The notes beneath the pieces were generated by a model. The model was given only the letters and a program-made list of their open reading frames with translations. It was not told the DNA's origin and did no database searches. DNA of 64,000 bases from Streptosporangiales bacterium (GTDB taxonomy: Bacteria > Actinomycetota > Actinomycetes > Streptosporangiales > WHST01), in contig WHTA01000022.1 of the NCBI GenBank assembly GCA_009379825.1, positions 1 through 64,000 of the forward strand, read 5' to 3'. A program made the translations under genes and the position numbers. Of this stretch, positions 32,718 to 41,700 are shown piece after piece; the stretch's first letter is position 1; each line of letters opens with the position of its first letter.

Positions 32718-33232
32718 CTCCGCTCCCGGTCGAGGATCGGACCGGCTCGCAGCGCCTTCGCGCGCAGCCGGCGGGGCAGCAGGTCGACGTAGACCGTGCC
32801 GTCGAGGTGGTCGACCTCGTGCTGCAGGCAACGGGCGAAGTACGCGGGGTCGTCCTCCTCGCCGGTGGGCCGGACGGCGATCAGGTCGCCGTTCACATCG
32901 TGGCCACGGACCTCGACGGCGGCCGCGCGGGCGAGCGGGTACTGGTGGCCGGGCAGCGACAGGCAGCCCTCTTCCGTGGTGACCGGGGTTTCGTCGAGCA
33001 CGGTGAGTTCCGGGTTCGCCACGCAGCCCTTGGTGCCGTCGTACATGTCGTAGACGAACAGCCGCAGCGGCACGCCGATCTGGGGCGCGGCGAGACCGAC
33101 CCCCGGTGCCTTGCGCATGGTCTGCATCATGTCCTTGACCAGCTTCCGCAGGGCCTTGTCGAAGTCGACGACCGGCTGGGCGTGGTCACGTAGCACTGGG
33201 TCACCGAGCATCCTGATCGGGCGGACGGTCAC
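32714..33232 (-). CDS. def: peptide deformylase
   Basis: 172 residues from a GTG at 33232, with GAGGGG 6 bases upstream. Removes the N-formyl group of nascent proteins. Motif 1 GVGLAAPQIG, motif 2 EGCLSLPG (metal-binding Cys) and motif 3 CLQHEVDHLDG (H-E-x-x-H) are intact, so it should be active. A slightly longer open frame upstream would overlap the divergent permease gene and is not used. Confidence 0.95.
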   Translation of the reverse strand: MTVRPIRMLGDPVLRDHAQPVVDFDKALRKLVKDMMQTMRKAPGVGLAAPQIGVPLRLFVYDMYDGTKGCVANPELTVLDETPVTTEEGCLSLPGHQYPLARAAAVEVRGHDVNGDLIAVRPTGEEDDPAYFARCLQHEVDHLDGTVYVDLLPRRLRAKALRAGPILDRERR

Positions 33233-33251
33233 GAATTCCCCTCTGAAGTTG

Positions 33252-33268
33252 TTGCGAGATATTTGCAA
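33252..33268. promoter_or_regulatory. predicted Nur (nickel uptake regulator) box
   Basis: TTGCGA, five bases, TTGCAA at 33252-33268 fits the tTGCaa-N5-ttGCAA consensus of the Fur-family nickel sensor Nur known from Streptomyces, with one mismatch. It lies 43 bases before the Ni/Co permease start and 20 bases before the divergent def start, so repression by Ni-bound Nur of the permease, and perhaps of def, is predicted. Confidence 0.65.
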
Positions 33269-33311
33269 TAGAGTAGTCTCGACTCGATTGTCCCAGTGCC
33301 CCAGGAGCGCC

Positions 33312-34433
33312 ATGAGTGCCGTCAGTGACCAGGAACGCCCGCCGGCGCCTTCCGCTGCCGCGTTGGGGCGCCGCGGGTGGGCGTCGCTGGCCGGGATGGC
33401 GGCGTTCATCCTGCTGCTGCACGTGGTCGGTTGGGGCACGCTGCTCGGCCTCGTGGTGCCGGAGCAGTACCAGGTGGGCTCGTCGCAGGTGTTCGGGGTC
33501 GGCCTCGGCGTCACCGCGTACGTGCTCGGGATGCGGCACGCGTTCGACGCCGACCACATCGCGGCGATCGACAACACCACGAGGAAGCTGATGGCCGAGG
33601 GTCGGCGGCCGGTCTCCGTCGGCTTCTGGTTCTCGCTCGGCCACTCCTCGGTGGTCTTCGGGCTGTGCCTGCTGCTGGCCTTCGGCGTCAAGGCGCTGGT
33701 CGGCCAGGTGGCGAACGACGCGTCCACGCTGCAGCAGGTCACCGGCGTGGTCGGCACCGCCGTGTCCGGGGTCTTCCTCCTGGTCATCGGTGTGATCAAC
33801 CTGTTCGTGCTGCGCAACATCCTGGCCGTGTTCCGCGACATGCGCAGCGGCTCGTACGACGAGGCCGCGCTGGAGCACCAGCTCAACAACCGCGGCTTCG
33901 TGAACCGGCTGCTCGGTGGCCTGACGAAGGCGATCCGCAGGCCGTGGCACATGTACCCGACCGGGTTCCTGTTCGGCCTCGGCTTCGACACCGCGACGGA
34001 GATCAGCCTGCTCGTGCTCGCCGGCGGCGCGGCGGCGTTCGACCTGCCGTGGTACGCGCTGCTGACCCTGCCGGTGCTGTTCGCCGCGGGGATGAGCCTG
34101 CTCGACACCGCGGACGGCTGCTTCATGAACTTCGCATACGGGTGGGCGCTGGCCAAACCGGTGCGGAAGGTCTACTACAACCTGACCGTCACCGGGCTGT
34201 CCGTCGCCGTCGCGATCGGCATCGGCGGGATCGAGATCGTCTCCATCCTCGTGGAGAAGCTCGGCATCGAGTCCGGGCCGATCGCCGCGGTCGGGGGCCT
34301 GAACCTGGACCACGTGGGGTACGTCATCGTCGGGTTGTTCGTCGTCACCTGGTTGGTCGCCCTGGCCGTCTGGAAGCTCGGCCGGGTGGAGGAGCGCTGG
34401 ACCACGGGTACGCCCACGCACGAGGCCGAGTAG
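33312..34433 (+). CDS. NiCoT-family nickel/cobalt permease
   Basis: 373 residues from the ATG at 33312 (AGGAG upstream). Eight membrane helices. The NiCoT signature RHAFDADHIAAIDNTTRK in helix 2, LGHSSVVFGL, and LGFDTATEISLL are all present. It imports Ni2+ and/or Co2+ with high affinity. The Nur-like box upstream argues for nickel. No nickel enzyme is encoded in this window. Confidence 0.93.
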   Translation: MSAVSDQERPPAPSAAALGRRGWASLAGMAAFILLLHVVGWGTLLGLVVPEQYQVGSSQVFGVGLGVTAYVLGMRHAFDADHIAAIDNTTRKLMAEGRRPVSVGFWFSLGHSSVVFGLCLLLAFGVKALVGQVANDASTLQQVTGVVGTAVSGVFLLVIGVINLFVLRNILAVFRDMRSGSYDEAALEHQLNNRGFVNRLLGGLTKAIRRPWHMYPTGFLFGLGFDTATEISLLVLAGGAAAFDLPWYALLTLPVLFAAGMSLLDTADGCFMNFAYGWALAKPVRKVYYNLTVTGLSVAVAIGIGGIEIVSILVEKLGIESGPIAAVGGLNLDHVGYVIVGLFVVTWLVALAVWKLGRVEERWTTGTPTHEAE

Positions 34434-34441
34434 CCGGCCGC

Positions 34442-34894
34442 TCAGCTCTCGTCGTAGCGGGGGTCGACCTCCTCCGGGGCCAGGCCGAGCACCTGGGCGA
34501 CCTCCTCCACGCAGATGTTGTGGACGACGGTCGCGAGCTCCTCAGGGGCGCATCGCGCCTCGATCGGTCGGCGGTAGAGGACGATGCGGGTGCGCCGCAG
34601 CCGGCCGCCGGTGACCATCCGGGCCAACGGGATCGGCTCGTCCAGCCACTCGCCCGAGGTGTCGCCGCCGGGCGGGGGCGGCACCTCCTCGACCGCGAAG
34701 TCGAGCTGCGCGATCTCCTGCGGCCAGCGGCGCTCCAGCCGCTCGACCGCGTCCAGTACGTAGTCGTCGAACTGCTGTGCCCTGCTGCGGTGCAACGGCA
34801 CGTCGACCGGCACGAGCGGGCCGCGCAGCCCGCGGCCGTGCCGGTCCCTGCGCCGCGGCCGCCTGCGGTGCGGGCGGGGTCGAAACGTCGTCAC
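34442..34894 (-). CDS. metallopeptidase-like (DUF1025 zincin) protein, active site degenerate
   Basis: 150 residues. An Arg-rich N-terminus is followed by a fold resembling the small zincin family of the Thermus/Acidothermus type: FDDYVLDAVERLERRWP, IVLYRRPIEARC, then VVHNICVEEVAQVLGL. In active members the last helix carries H-E-x-x-H. Here it reads H-N-x-x-V, so zinc binding and peptidase activity are probably lost. It is divergent from the DUF3499 gene. The same degenerate form is common in actinobacteria next to DUF3499, so it is not a recent mutation. Confidence 0.7.
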   Translation of the reverse strand: MTTFRPRPHRRRPRRRDRHGRGLRGPLVPVDVPLHRSRAQQFDDYVLDAVERLERRWPQEIAQLDFAVEEVPPPPGGDTSGEWLDEPIPLARMVTGGRLRRTRIVLYRRPIEARCAPEELATVVHNICVEEVAQVLGLAPEEVDPRYDES

Positions 34895-34962
34895 CGGGTG
34901 AGGCTACCGGGTGTCAGCGTGGCGCCGCGGAGAATGCCGACCGATCACGGTACGGTTCGGCC

Positions 34963-35331
34963 GTGAGCTCTGTACGCCGTCAGTGCTCCCGCAACGCCTG
35001 CCAGAACCCGGCGATTGCCACACTGACCTACGTATACGCGGACCAGACCGCTGTGGTCGGTCCGCTTGCTACGTATGCAGAACCGCACTGCTACGACCTC
35101 TGCGCCGACCACGCGGACCGGTTGACCGCGCCCAAGGGCTGGGAGCTGGTGCGGCTCGCGCCCGACCCGTCGTCGCTGCAGCCGAGCAACGACGACCTGG
35201 TCGCGCTCGCCGAGGCGGTCAGGGAGGCGGCCAGGCCGCCCACGCCCGGCGTGGCCGAGCCGGTCGGCCAGGGCGTCGAGGTGGGCAGGAAGGGCCACCT
35301 CCGCGTGGTCCGGTCGACCCGGTCCGGCTAG
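34963..35331 (+). CDS. DUF3499 protein (two Cys-rich zinc-site motifs)
   Basis: 122 residues from a GTG at 34963. CSRNACQNPAIATLTYVYAD carries the first Cys pair and HCYDLCADHADRLTAPKGWE the second Cys/His cluster, a likely zinc site. No function is established for this actinobacteria-specific family. TACGGT at 34951-34956 ends 6 bases before the GTG and no ribosome site is present, so translation of a leaderless mRNA is likely. Confidence 0.88.
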   Translation: MSSVRRQCSRNACQNPAIATLTYVYADQTAVVGPLATYAEPHCYDLCADHADRLTAPKGWELVRLAPDPSSLQPSNDDLVALAEAVREAARPPTPGVAEPVGQGVEVGRKGHLRVVRSTRSG

Positions 35332-35356
35332 CCTCCCGGGGCAGGAGGGGTTGCCG

Positions 35357-36715
35357 GTGTCGAGTGGCCAGCTTGCCGAGATCTTCAAGGCGTACGACGT
35401 CCGCGGCGTCGTACCCGACCAGTGGGACGCCACCGCCGCCAGGCGGATCGGCGCCGCGTTCGCGACTGTCGTCGAGGCGGCGGGCGTGGTCGTCGGCCAC
35501 GACATGCGGCCGTCGTCGCCCGAGCTGGCCGCCGCGTTCGCCGAGGGCGCGGCCGCGGCCGGTGCGGACGTGACGTCGATCGGGCTGGCCTCCACGGACA
35601 TGCTGTACTTCGCCAGCGGGCGGCTCGACCTGCCGGGCGCGATGTTCACCGCGAGCCACAACCCGGCGCGCTACAACGGCATCAAGTTCTGCCGGTCGGG
35701 GGCGAGACCGATCAGCCAGGCGACCGGACTGACGGAGATCAGGGAGCTCGCCGAGGGCGGCGGCCCTGCGCCGGCACCCCGCGCGGGCACCGTGGCCACC
35801 GACGACCAGCTGACGGCGTACGCCGAGTTCCTGCGCAGCCTGGTGCCGCTGCACGATGTGCGGCCGCTGCGGGTCGCCGTCGACGCCGCCAACGGGATGG
35901 CCGGCCACACCGCACCCGCGGTGTTCGCGGGCACCCCGGTCGAGGTCCTCCCGCTGTACTTCGAGCTGGACGGCACGTTCCCCAACCACGAGGCGAACCC
36001 GCTGGAACCGGCGAACCTGCGCGACCTGCAGGCGTTCGTGCGCGAGACCGGGGCCGACTGCGGGCTCGCCTTCGACGGTGACGCCGACCGGTGTTTCGTC
36101 GTCGACGAGCACGGCGAGTCGGTGTCGCCGTCCGCGCTCACCGCCCTCATCGCCGTGCGGGAGCTCGCCCGCGAGCCCGGCGCCAGGGTGATCCACAACC
36201 TGATCACCAGCAAGGCGGTGCCCGAGCTCGTACGTGCACACGGCGGCGAGCCGGTACGCACCCGGGTCGGGCACTCGTTCATCAAGGCCGAGATGGCGAA
36301 GACGCAGGCGGTGTTCGGCGGCGAGCACTCCGCGCACTACTACTTCCGCGACTTCTGGTACGCCGACTCCGGGATGCTCGCGGCCCTGCACCTGCTCGCC
36401 GCGCTCGGCCGGTCGTCCGGCGGGCTCGCGCAGCTGCTCGCCGAGTACGCCAGGTACGCCGGCTCCGGTGAGGTGAACAGCGAGGTCGCCGACCCGGCGG
36501 CGGCGCTGGAGCGGGTGGAGCGGGCGTACGCCGGCCAGCCGGACGTCACCATCGACCACCTCGACGGCGTGACGGTGTCCAGTGCGGACTGGTGGTTCAA
36601 CGTCCGGCCGTCGAACACGGAACCGCTCGTGCGGCTCAACGTGGAGGCCGCCGACGGGGCGCGGCTGAGCCGGCTGCGCGACGAGGTGCTGGCCGTGATC
36701 CGCCACGACCCGTGA
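35357..36715 (+). CDS. manB: phosphomannomutase / phosphoglucomutase
   Basis: 452 residues from the GTG at 35357, six bases after AGGAGGGG. The phosphoserine loop TASHNPARYNGIKF, metal loop FDGDADRCFVVDE, sugar-binding GEHSAHYYF and C-terminal phosphate loop RPSNTEPLVRLN are intact. Interconverts mannose-6-P and mannose-1-P for GDP-mannose synthesis. With manA, 2.4 kb downstream, and manC at 21 kb, the whole path is encoded in the window. Confidence 0.95.
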   Translation: MSSGQLAEIFKAYDVRGVVPDQWDATAARRIGAAFATVVEAAGVVVGHDMRPSSPELAAAFAEGAAAAGADVTSIGLASTDMLYFASGRLDLPGAMFTASHNPARYNGIKFCRSGARPISQATGLTEIRELAEGGGPAPAPRAGTVATDDQLTAYAEFLRSLVPLHDVRPLRVAVDAANGMAGHTAPAVFAGTPVEVLPLYFELDGTFPNHEANPLEPANLRDLQAFVRETGADCGLAFDGDADRCFVVDEHGESVSPSALTALIAVRELAREPGARVIHNLITSKAVPELVRAHGGEPVRTRVGHSFIKAEMAKTQAVFGGEHSAHYYFRDFWYADSGMLAALHLLAALGRSSGGLAQLLAEYARYAGSGEVNSEVADPAAALERVERAYAGQPDVTIDHLDGVTVSSADWWFNVRPSNTEPLVRLNVEAADGARLSRLRDEVLAVIRHDP

Positions 36716-36756
36716 GGGCGGTAACGTGTGCGCGACGAGGCGGAAAGGACATCATC

Positions 36757-36930
36757 GTGACGCTCGACCCGTGGCTGCTCGAGGTACTCGCGTGCCCGGC
36801 GTGCAAGGCGTCCCTGCGGCCGGTGTCCGACGCCGACGAGCTGGCCTGCACGAGCGACGCCTGCGGGCTGGTCTACCCGATCAGGGACGACGTGCCGGTG
36901 CTGTTGGTCGAGGAGGCACGCAAGCCGTGA
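36757..36930 (+). CDS. Trm112-family zinc protein
   Basis: 57 residues from a GTG at 36757 (GGAAAGGA upstream). Two zinc-binding pairs: LACPACKASL and CTSDACGLVYP, then PIRDDVPVLLVEEA. In eukaryotes and archaea Trm112 activates methyltransferases. The bacterial protein (YcaR-like) is uncharacterised. It is encoded between manB and the SIS isomerase, a typical actinobacterial position. Confidence 0.9.
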   Translation: MTLDPWLLEVLACPACKASLRPVSDADELACTSDACGLVYPIRDDVPVLLVEEARKP

Positions 36931-36943
36931 GCGCTCGGTGGGC

Positions 36944-38086
36944 ATGATGCAGATCGACGAGGACGTGCTCGACGACCAGGACCGGCTCACCGAAGCCGAC
37001 ACCGGCGAGATGCTGCGGGTGGTGGCCGGGGCCGGTGCGCAGATCCGGGAGGCGTCCACGCTGACGCTCGAGGCCGGCGTCGACAAGCTGGCGAACGAGG
37101 CGCCGTCGCGCAGCTGCGTGCTCACCGGGATCGGTAGCTCGGCGACGCCGGTGGGACTGGTACGTGCGGTCGTCGGCGTCGACTCGCCGCTGCCGCTCGT
37201 CACCCATCCCGGTGGCCGGCTGCCGCGCTGGGTCGGCCCGCTCGACACGGTCTTCGCCGTTTCCCGTTCCGGCACCGCGGTCGAGACGCTCGAGGCGGTC
37301 GAGGACGCCGGGCGCAGGGGCTGCGGGCTGGTCGTCGTCGCGCGGCCGGAGTCGCCGCTGGAGGAGCTGGCCAGGCGGTTCCGCGGCCTGTTCGTGCCGG
37401 CCGACCGTACGCCGCGGCACACCCGCGCGAGCCTGTGGCACCTTTCTGTGCCGCTGCTGATGGCGGCCGACCGGCTCGGTGTCACCAGCGTGCCCGGCGA
37501 GATCATCGCGACCACCGCGGACATCCTGGACCGGGTGGCGGAGGCGTGCCGGCCCACCTGTGAGTCGTTCGTCAACCCGGCCAAGGAGCTCGCCCTGGCC
37601 CTCGCCGGCGACCTCCCGGTTGTGTGGGGCAGCGGCGAGGTCGGTGCGTTCGCCGCGGAACGGTTCGTACGGCAGCTCTCCTCGAACGCCAAGTACCCGG
37701 GCGTGCAGGCGCGGCTGCGTGAGGTGGCGCACGGCGGCATCGCGCTGCTCGACGGCCCGTTCGCGCGACGTCCCGAGACCGAGCTGTTCCGCGACCGCGT
37801 CGACGACGCGGACGGCAGCGAGCAGCCGCGGATCAGGTTGGTGTTGCTGCGCGACGACGCCGAGCCGGAAGACGACCGGCAGCGCCGCGCCGCCGCTGGC
37901 GTGCTCGCCGACGCTCGCGGCGTACCGGTGCACGAGGTGGCGGCCGAGGGCCTGCACCCGTTGGAACGGCTCGCCAGCCTCGTCGGGCACACCGACTTCG
38001 CGTCCGTGTACCTCGCGCTGTGTCTGGGTGTCGACCCGACGCCCACCCGTGCAGTGCTGGAGTTGAAGGACCGCGTACGGCAGTGA
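36944..38086 (+). CDS. SIS-domain phosphosugar isomerase-like protein
   Basis: 380 residues from the ATG at 36944; GTG 36938 is an alternative. First SIS module: CVLTGIGSSATPVGLVRAVV and VFAVSRSGTAVETLEAVEDA. Second half: VVWGSGEVGAFAAERFVRQL, then SNAKYPGVQARLREVAHGG, the PGI/PMI-type C-terminal domain. Related enzymes isomerise glucose-6-P and mannose-6-P with fructose-6-P. The position between manB and manA supports a sugar-phosphate role, though catalytic Glu/His residues could not be assigned with certainty. Confidence 0.82.
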   Translation: MMQIDEDVLDDQDRLTEADTGEMLRVVAGAGAQIREASTLTLEAGVDKLANEAPSRSCVLTGIGSSATPVGLVRAVVGVDSPLPLVTHPGGRLPRWVGPLDTVFAVSRSGTAVETLEAVEDAGRRGCGLVVVARPESPLEELARRFRGLFVPADRTPRHTRASLWHLSVPLLMAADRLGVTSVPGEIIATTADILDRVAEACRPTCESFVNPAKELALALAGDLPVVWGSGEVGAFAAERFVRQLSSNAKYPGVQARLREVAHGGIALLDGPFARRPETELFRDRVDDADGSEQPRIRLVLLRDDAEPEDDRQRRAAAGVLADARGVPVHEVAAEGLHPLERLASLVGHTDFASVYLALCLGVDPTPTRAVLELKDRVRQ

Positions 38087-38134
38087 TGTCGTGCGGTCGT
38101 CGGAGTTCTGGTTAGACGCAAGGAGCAGAGACAG

Positions 38135-39094
38135 GTGGCAGCTGGCGGCGGCACTAAGGCGATCCTCGCGGCGCTGGGGGCGAACCTGGGGATCGCGATC
38201 GCGAAGTTCATCGCGGCGGGGGTCACCGGTTCGGCATCGATGCTGGCCGAGGGAATCCACTCGTGCGCCGACTCGGGGAACCAGGCACTGCTGCTGCTCG
38301 GCGGCAAGCGGGCGAAGCGCGATGCGAGCGAGCAGCACCCGTTCGGCTACGGCCGGGAGCGGTACATCTACGCGTTCGTGGTGTCCATCGTGCTGTTCTC
38401 CGTCGGCGGGCTGTTCGCGCTCTACGAGGGGTACCACAAGATCCACGAGGCGCTGGAGCACCCGGAGGAAGGGCTCTCGCACTGGTACTGGGCGGTCGGT
38501 GTCCTCGTCATCGGTATCGTGCTGGAGGGGTTCTCCTTCCGCACCGCCATCGTCGAGGCGAACAAGGAGCGCGGCGGTGCGAGTTGGGTCGAGTACATCA
38601 GGCGAGCGAAGGCGCCGGAGCTGCCCGTGGTGCTGTTGGAGGACCTCGGCGCGCTCGTCGGTCTGGTCCTCGCGCTGCTCGGCGTGGGGCTCGCGGTGGT
38701 CACCGGCAACCCGATCTACGACGGCATCGGCACCCTGTGCATCGGCGTGCTGTTGGTGGTGATCGCCGTGGTGCTGGCGATCGAGACGAAGAGCCTGTTG
38801 CTCGGCGAGTCGGCGCGCAGCGACCAGGTGCGGGCGATCCGGCAGGCGGTCGAGGCCGAGGAGCCGGTCGAGCGGGTGATCCACCTGCGCACGCTGCACC
38901 TCGGCCCGGACGAGCTGCTGGTCGCCATAAAGATCGCCGTGTCGTCTCGCGACACCGCCGACGACATCGCGCACGCGATCGACAGCGCCGAGCGGAGGAT
39001 CCGCGAAGTCGTGCCGTTGCACACGATCATCTACATCGAGCCCGACCTCTACCGGGAGTCCGTCGCCGGGTCTGCGGGTGAGGGCGTGCGGTGA
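38135..39094 (+). CDS. cation diffusion facilitator transporter
   Basis: 319 residues from a GTG at 38135 with AAGGAG upstream. Six transmembrane segments; metal site HxxxD in MLAEGIHSCADSGNQALLLL, the HPFGYGRERYIYAF loop, the second ED site in VLLEDLGALVGLVLALL, and a cytoplasmic ferredoxin-like domain at the C-terminus. It exports Zn2+ or similar cations with proton exchange. Stop overlaps the manA start. Confidence 0.92.
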   Translation: MAAGGGTKAILAALGANLGIAIAKFIAAGVTGSASMLAEGIHSCADSGNQALLLLGGKRAKRDASEQHPFGYGRERYIYAFVVSIVLFSVGGLFALYEGYHKIHEALEHPEEGLSHWYWAVGVLVIGIVLEGFSFRTAIVEANKERGGASWVEYIRRAKAPELPVVLLEDLGALVGLVLALLGVGLAVVTGNPIYDGIGTLCIGVLLVVIAVVLAIETKSLLLGESARSDQVRAIRQAVEAEEPVERVIHLRTLHLGPDELLVAIKIAVSSRDTADDIAHAIDSAERRIREVVPLHTIIYIEPDLYRESVAGSAGEGVR

Positions 39095-40263
39095 TCCTCG
39101 CGCTGACCAACCAGGTCCAGCCGTACGCGTGGGGCTCGCACACGGTCATCCCTGAGTTGCTCGGCGAACCGAGCCCTTCCGCCGATCCGCAGGCGGAGCT
39201 GTGGCTCGGTGCGCATCCGCGGGGGCCGTCCCTGGTCGGCGACCGGTCCCTCGCGGACGTCATCGCGGCGGAGCCTGGCGCGACGCTCGGCGGGCAGGTG
39301 GTGGCCGAGTTCGGCGGCCGGCTGCCGTTCCTGCTGAAGGTGCTCGCCGCCGAACACCCGCTGTCCATCCAGGTGCACCCGTCGGCCGAGCAGGCGCGGG
39401 CCGGGTTCGCGGCCGAGGAGGCGCGCGGCGTGCCGAGGGACGCACCGTACCGCAACTACGCCGACGACTGGCCCAAGCCGGAGCTGATCTGTGCGCTGAC
39501 CGAGTTCGACGCGCTGTGCGGCTGCCGCGACGTGGCGCAGGCGCGGGAGCTGTTCGAGGAGCTGGTGGCCGCAGGTGCGGCCGGGCTGCGCCCGTACGTC
39601 GAGGCGTTGCGCGACGCCACCGACGTCGGCGCGGTGATCGGCCGGCTGCTCCGGCTGAGCCGGGCGGACGCCGGCGCGCTTGTGACGGAGGTGGCCGCGG
39701 CGAGCGTGGCCGCGCGGCCGCGGCCCGAGTTCGGCTGGACGACCAGGCTCGCCGCGCAGTACCCGGCGGACGCCGGTGTCGTCGTCGCCCTGCTGCTGAA
39801 CTACGTACGGCTGGCGCCCGGCGAGGCGCTCTACCTGCCCGCGGGGAACATGCACGCGTACCTGCGGGGCGCGAGCGTGGAGCTGATGGCCAGCTCCGAC
39901 AACGTCATCCGCGGCGGGCTCACCGCGAAGCACGTCGACGTCCCCGAGCTGCTGCAGGTGCTGGACGCCAGCAGCTGGCACGCCGGCACGATCAGCGGCG
40001 AGCGGCACGGCGCCGAGTGGGTGTACCCGACCGGCGCCCGGCACTTCCAGCTGTCCCGCGTCGAGCTCGACGGGGCGCAGGCGACGGTCGGCGGCGGCGT
40101 CCCGCAGATCCTGCTCTGCACGGCGGGCCAGGTGTCGTTGCGGGCCGCGGACGGGCACATGACGTTAACCCGGGGTTGCGCTGCGTTCGTCGGCGCGGAG
40201 ACGCCTGCACTGGACGTCGAGGGCCGCGGCCGGCTGTTCCGCGCCTGCACGCCGCTGACCTGA
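39091..40263 (+). CDS. manA: mannose-6-phosphate isomerase, type I
   Basis: 390 residues, GTG at 39091 overlapping the preceding stop. Zinc-binding motifs QVHPSAEQA, KPELICALTEFDALCG and the cupin motif LPAGNMHAYLRGASVELMA are present, also VQPYAWGSHTVIPELLG. Converts fructose-6-P to mannose-6-P and starts GDP-mannose synthesis. Confidence 0.95.
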   Translation: MILALTNQVQPYAWGSHTVIPELLGEPSPSADPQAELWLGAHPRGPSLVGDRSLADVIAAEPGATLGGQVVAEFGGRLPFLLKVLAAEHPLSIQVHPSAEQARAGFAAEEARGVPRDAPYRNYADDWPKPELICALTEFDALCGCRDVAQARELFEELVAAGAAGLRPYVEALRDATDVGAVIGRLLRLSRADAGALVTEVAAASVAARPRPEFGWTTRLAAQYPADAGVVVALLLNYVRLAPGEALYLPAGNMHAYLRGASVELMASSDNVIRGGLTAKHVDVPELLQVLDASSWHAGTISGERHGAEWVYPTGARHFQLSRVELDGAQATVGGGVPQILLCTAGQVSLRAADGHMTLTRGCAAFVGAETPALDVEGRGRLFRACTPLT

Positions 40264-40377
40264 CCGTATCCGGGTGGTCGTCGCAGCGCACGGCGGCGTG
40301 CGTAGGTCACGAGGTGGCAACGAGGGGCACAACGCGCGGCCGGGCCGGTACCGTACCGCCGGGGAGGAAATGCGGAG

Positions 40378-41700
40378 ATGAGCAGTTTCGATCTGTGGCC
40401 GTTCGAGGACGTGCGTTCGGTTGGTCGACGCGGCGAGCTCGAGATCCTGGTCGGTACCGCGCCGGACGGGCCGCCGGTGACCATCGTCCGGGTGGCGCCA
40501 GAGGCGGCCAGTGACGCCGGCTTGCGGCGTCGCTTCAAGGACGCCGTCGAGGCGGCGACGAGGCAGGCCGGTGCCGACGATCCACCGATCCTCTGGGCCG
40601 ACACGGCCACCCTCGTGCCGTGGGCGGCCACCTACGACGACCGGATGCAGCGCGGCGCCGACCTGATCGGCGGCATCTTCGCGTCCGGCGCGTCCGGCGC
40701 GTCCGGTGCGGGTGGTGCGGGTGCCGCCGCTGCGCCGAGCCTGGGGGTCGCGTCCGGTGGGCCGCCGGCGGGCCCGTCGGGGGAGAAGAGCATCCCCGCG
40801 CTCGACGGGCCGGAGGCGGCCGGGCCGTATCCTGGTGCAGGGGTGCCACCGACCGCGCACGCCATGCCGCAGGGGCCAGGCGCGCCCCCGTTCCCGCCGC
40901 CACCGCCGCCGGGCGGCCAGCCGCCTGGCCCGCCGGGGGACGGCCCCGCGAAGCGGGGCTCCCGGGCGCCGTTGTTCATCGCACTCGGCGTCGGCGGGCT
41001 GGTGCTCGTGCTGCTGCTCGGCACCGGTATCTCGCTCGGCCTCACCCGGGAACGCGACCCGCTCAGCGAGCCGGGCACGAAGCCGCCGGCCTCGTCCAGC
41101 ACCGGTACGCACACGGTGCAGTTCTCGCCCGGACCGTCGACCTCGTCGGCTACGCCCAGCGCCAGCCCGACGACGACGAAGCCGACGTTGAAGTCCCGCC
41201 AGCCGGTCTCCGTCTACGGACCGACCTGGAAGAAGGGCGACAAGACGTTCACCATGTCGTTCGGCCAGCTCGGTTGGTCGTTCCGCGCCCCGGGCGACTA
41301 CGACTGCCTGGTCGTCGAGGACAAGGCGCGCAAGCTGCGGATCAACTGCCTGAAGCTCGGGGCGAAGAAGCGGGAGGAGCGCAGGTTGCTGATCGTGGAC
41401 CGCAAGTGCACCGGCAGCTCGTGCAGCGCCGCCGAGCGGAGGACGTGCGAGACCGACATCTGGGGCACCAAGCTGTCCGACAAGATGCGCAACAAGGACA
41501 AGCACACCAAGTACACGTACGGCACCGGCAGGAACAAGAAGACCAAGCAGCGGCTGTTCTACGAGTACATGGGGTACTACTACAAGGACGACGAAGGCAA
41601 CAGGAACCGTCACGTCCTCGTCTACGGCGACTCGCCGAAGGGTGACTTCGCGACCCAGATCCAGAAGACGATCAACGACATCCGCACCCAAGCCGGCTGA
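40378..41700 (+). CDS. membrane protein with kinase N-lobe-like cytoplasmic region, copy 1
   Basis: 440 residues, GGGGAGG upstream. The N-terminal part (about 5-95: LWPFEDVRSVGRRGELEILV, DGPPVTIVRVAPEA, RRRFKDAVEA, LVPWAATYDD) resembles the beginning of actinobacterial Ser/Thr kinases (glycine loop, strand 3, helix C, hinge). It lacks the strand-3 Lys and any catalytic lobe. A Gly/Pro/Ser linker, one transmembrane helix (about 198-221), a Ser/Thr-rich spacer and an extracellular domain follow. The latter has GDYDCLVV, INCLKL and CTGSSCS cysteines shared with copy 2. Function unknown; the resemblance is by eye. Confidence 0.7.
   Translation: MSSFDLWPFEDVRSVGRRGELEILVGTAPDGPPVTIVRVAPEAASDAGLRRRFKDAVEAATRQAGADDPPILWADTATLVPWAATYDDRMQRGADLIGGIFASGASGASGAGGAGAAAAPSLGVASGGPPAGPSGEKSIPALDGPEAAGPYPGAGVPPTAHAMPQGPGAPPFPPPPPPGGQPPGPPGDGPAKRGSRAPLFIALGVGGLVLVLLLGTGISLGLTRERDPLSEPGTKPPASSSTGTHTVQFSPGPSTSSATPSASPTTTKPTLKSRQPVSVYGPTWKKGDKTFTMSFGQLGWSFRAPGDYDCLVVEDKARKLRINCLKLGAKKREERRLLIVDRKCTGSSCSAAERRTCETDIWGTKLSDKMRNKDKHTKYTYGTGRNKKTKQRLFYEYMGYYYKDDEGNRNRHVLVYGDSPKGDFATQIQKTINDIRTQAG

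Noticed and set aside
33233-33311. cobalamin or NiCo riboswitch before the permease
   Set aside because: The 79-base interval is too short and contains a DNA-type palindromic box instead.
36340-38307. long minus-strand frame of 655 codons
   Set aside because: Antisense to manB and the SIS gene with Ser/Arg/Thr-rich composition and no recognisable domain.
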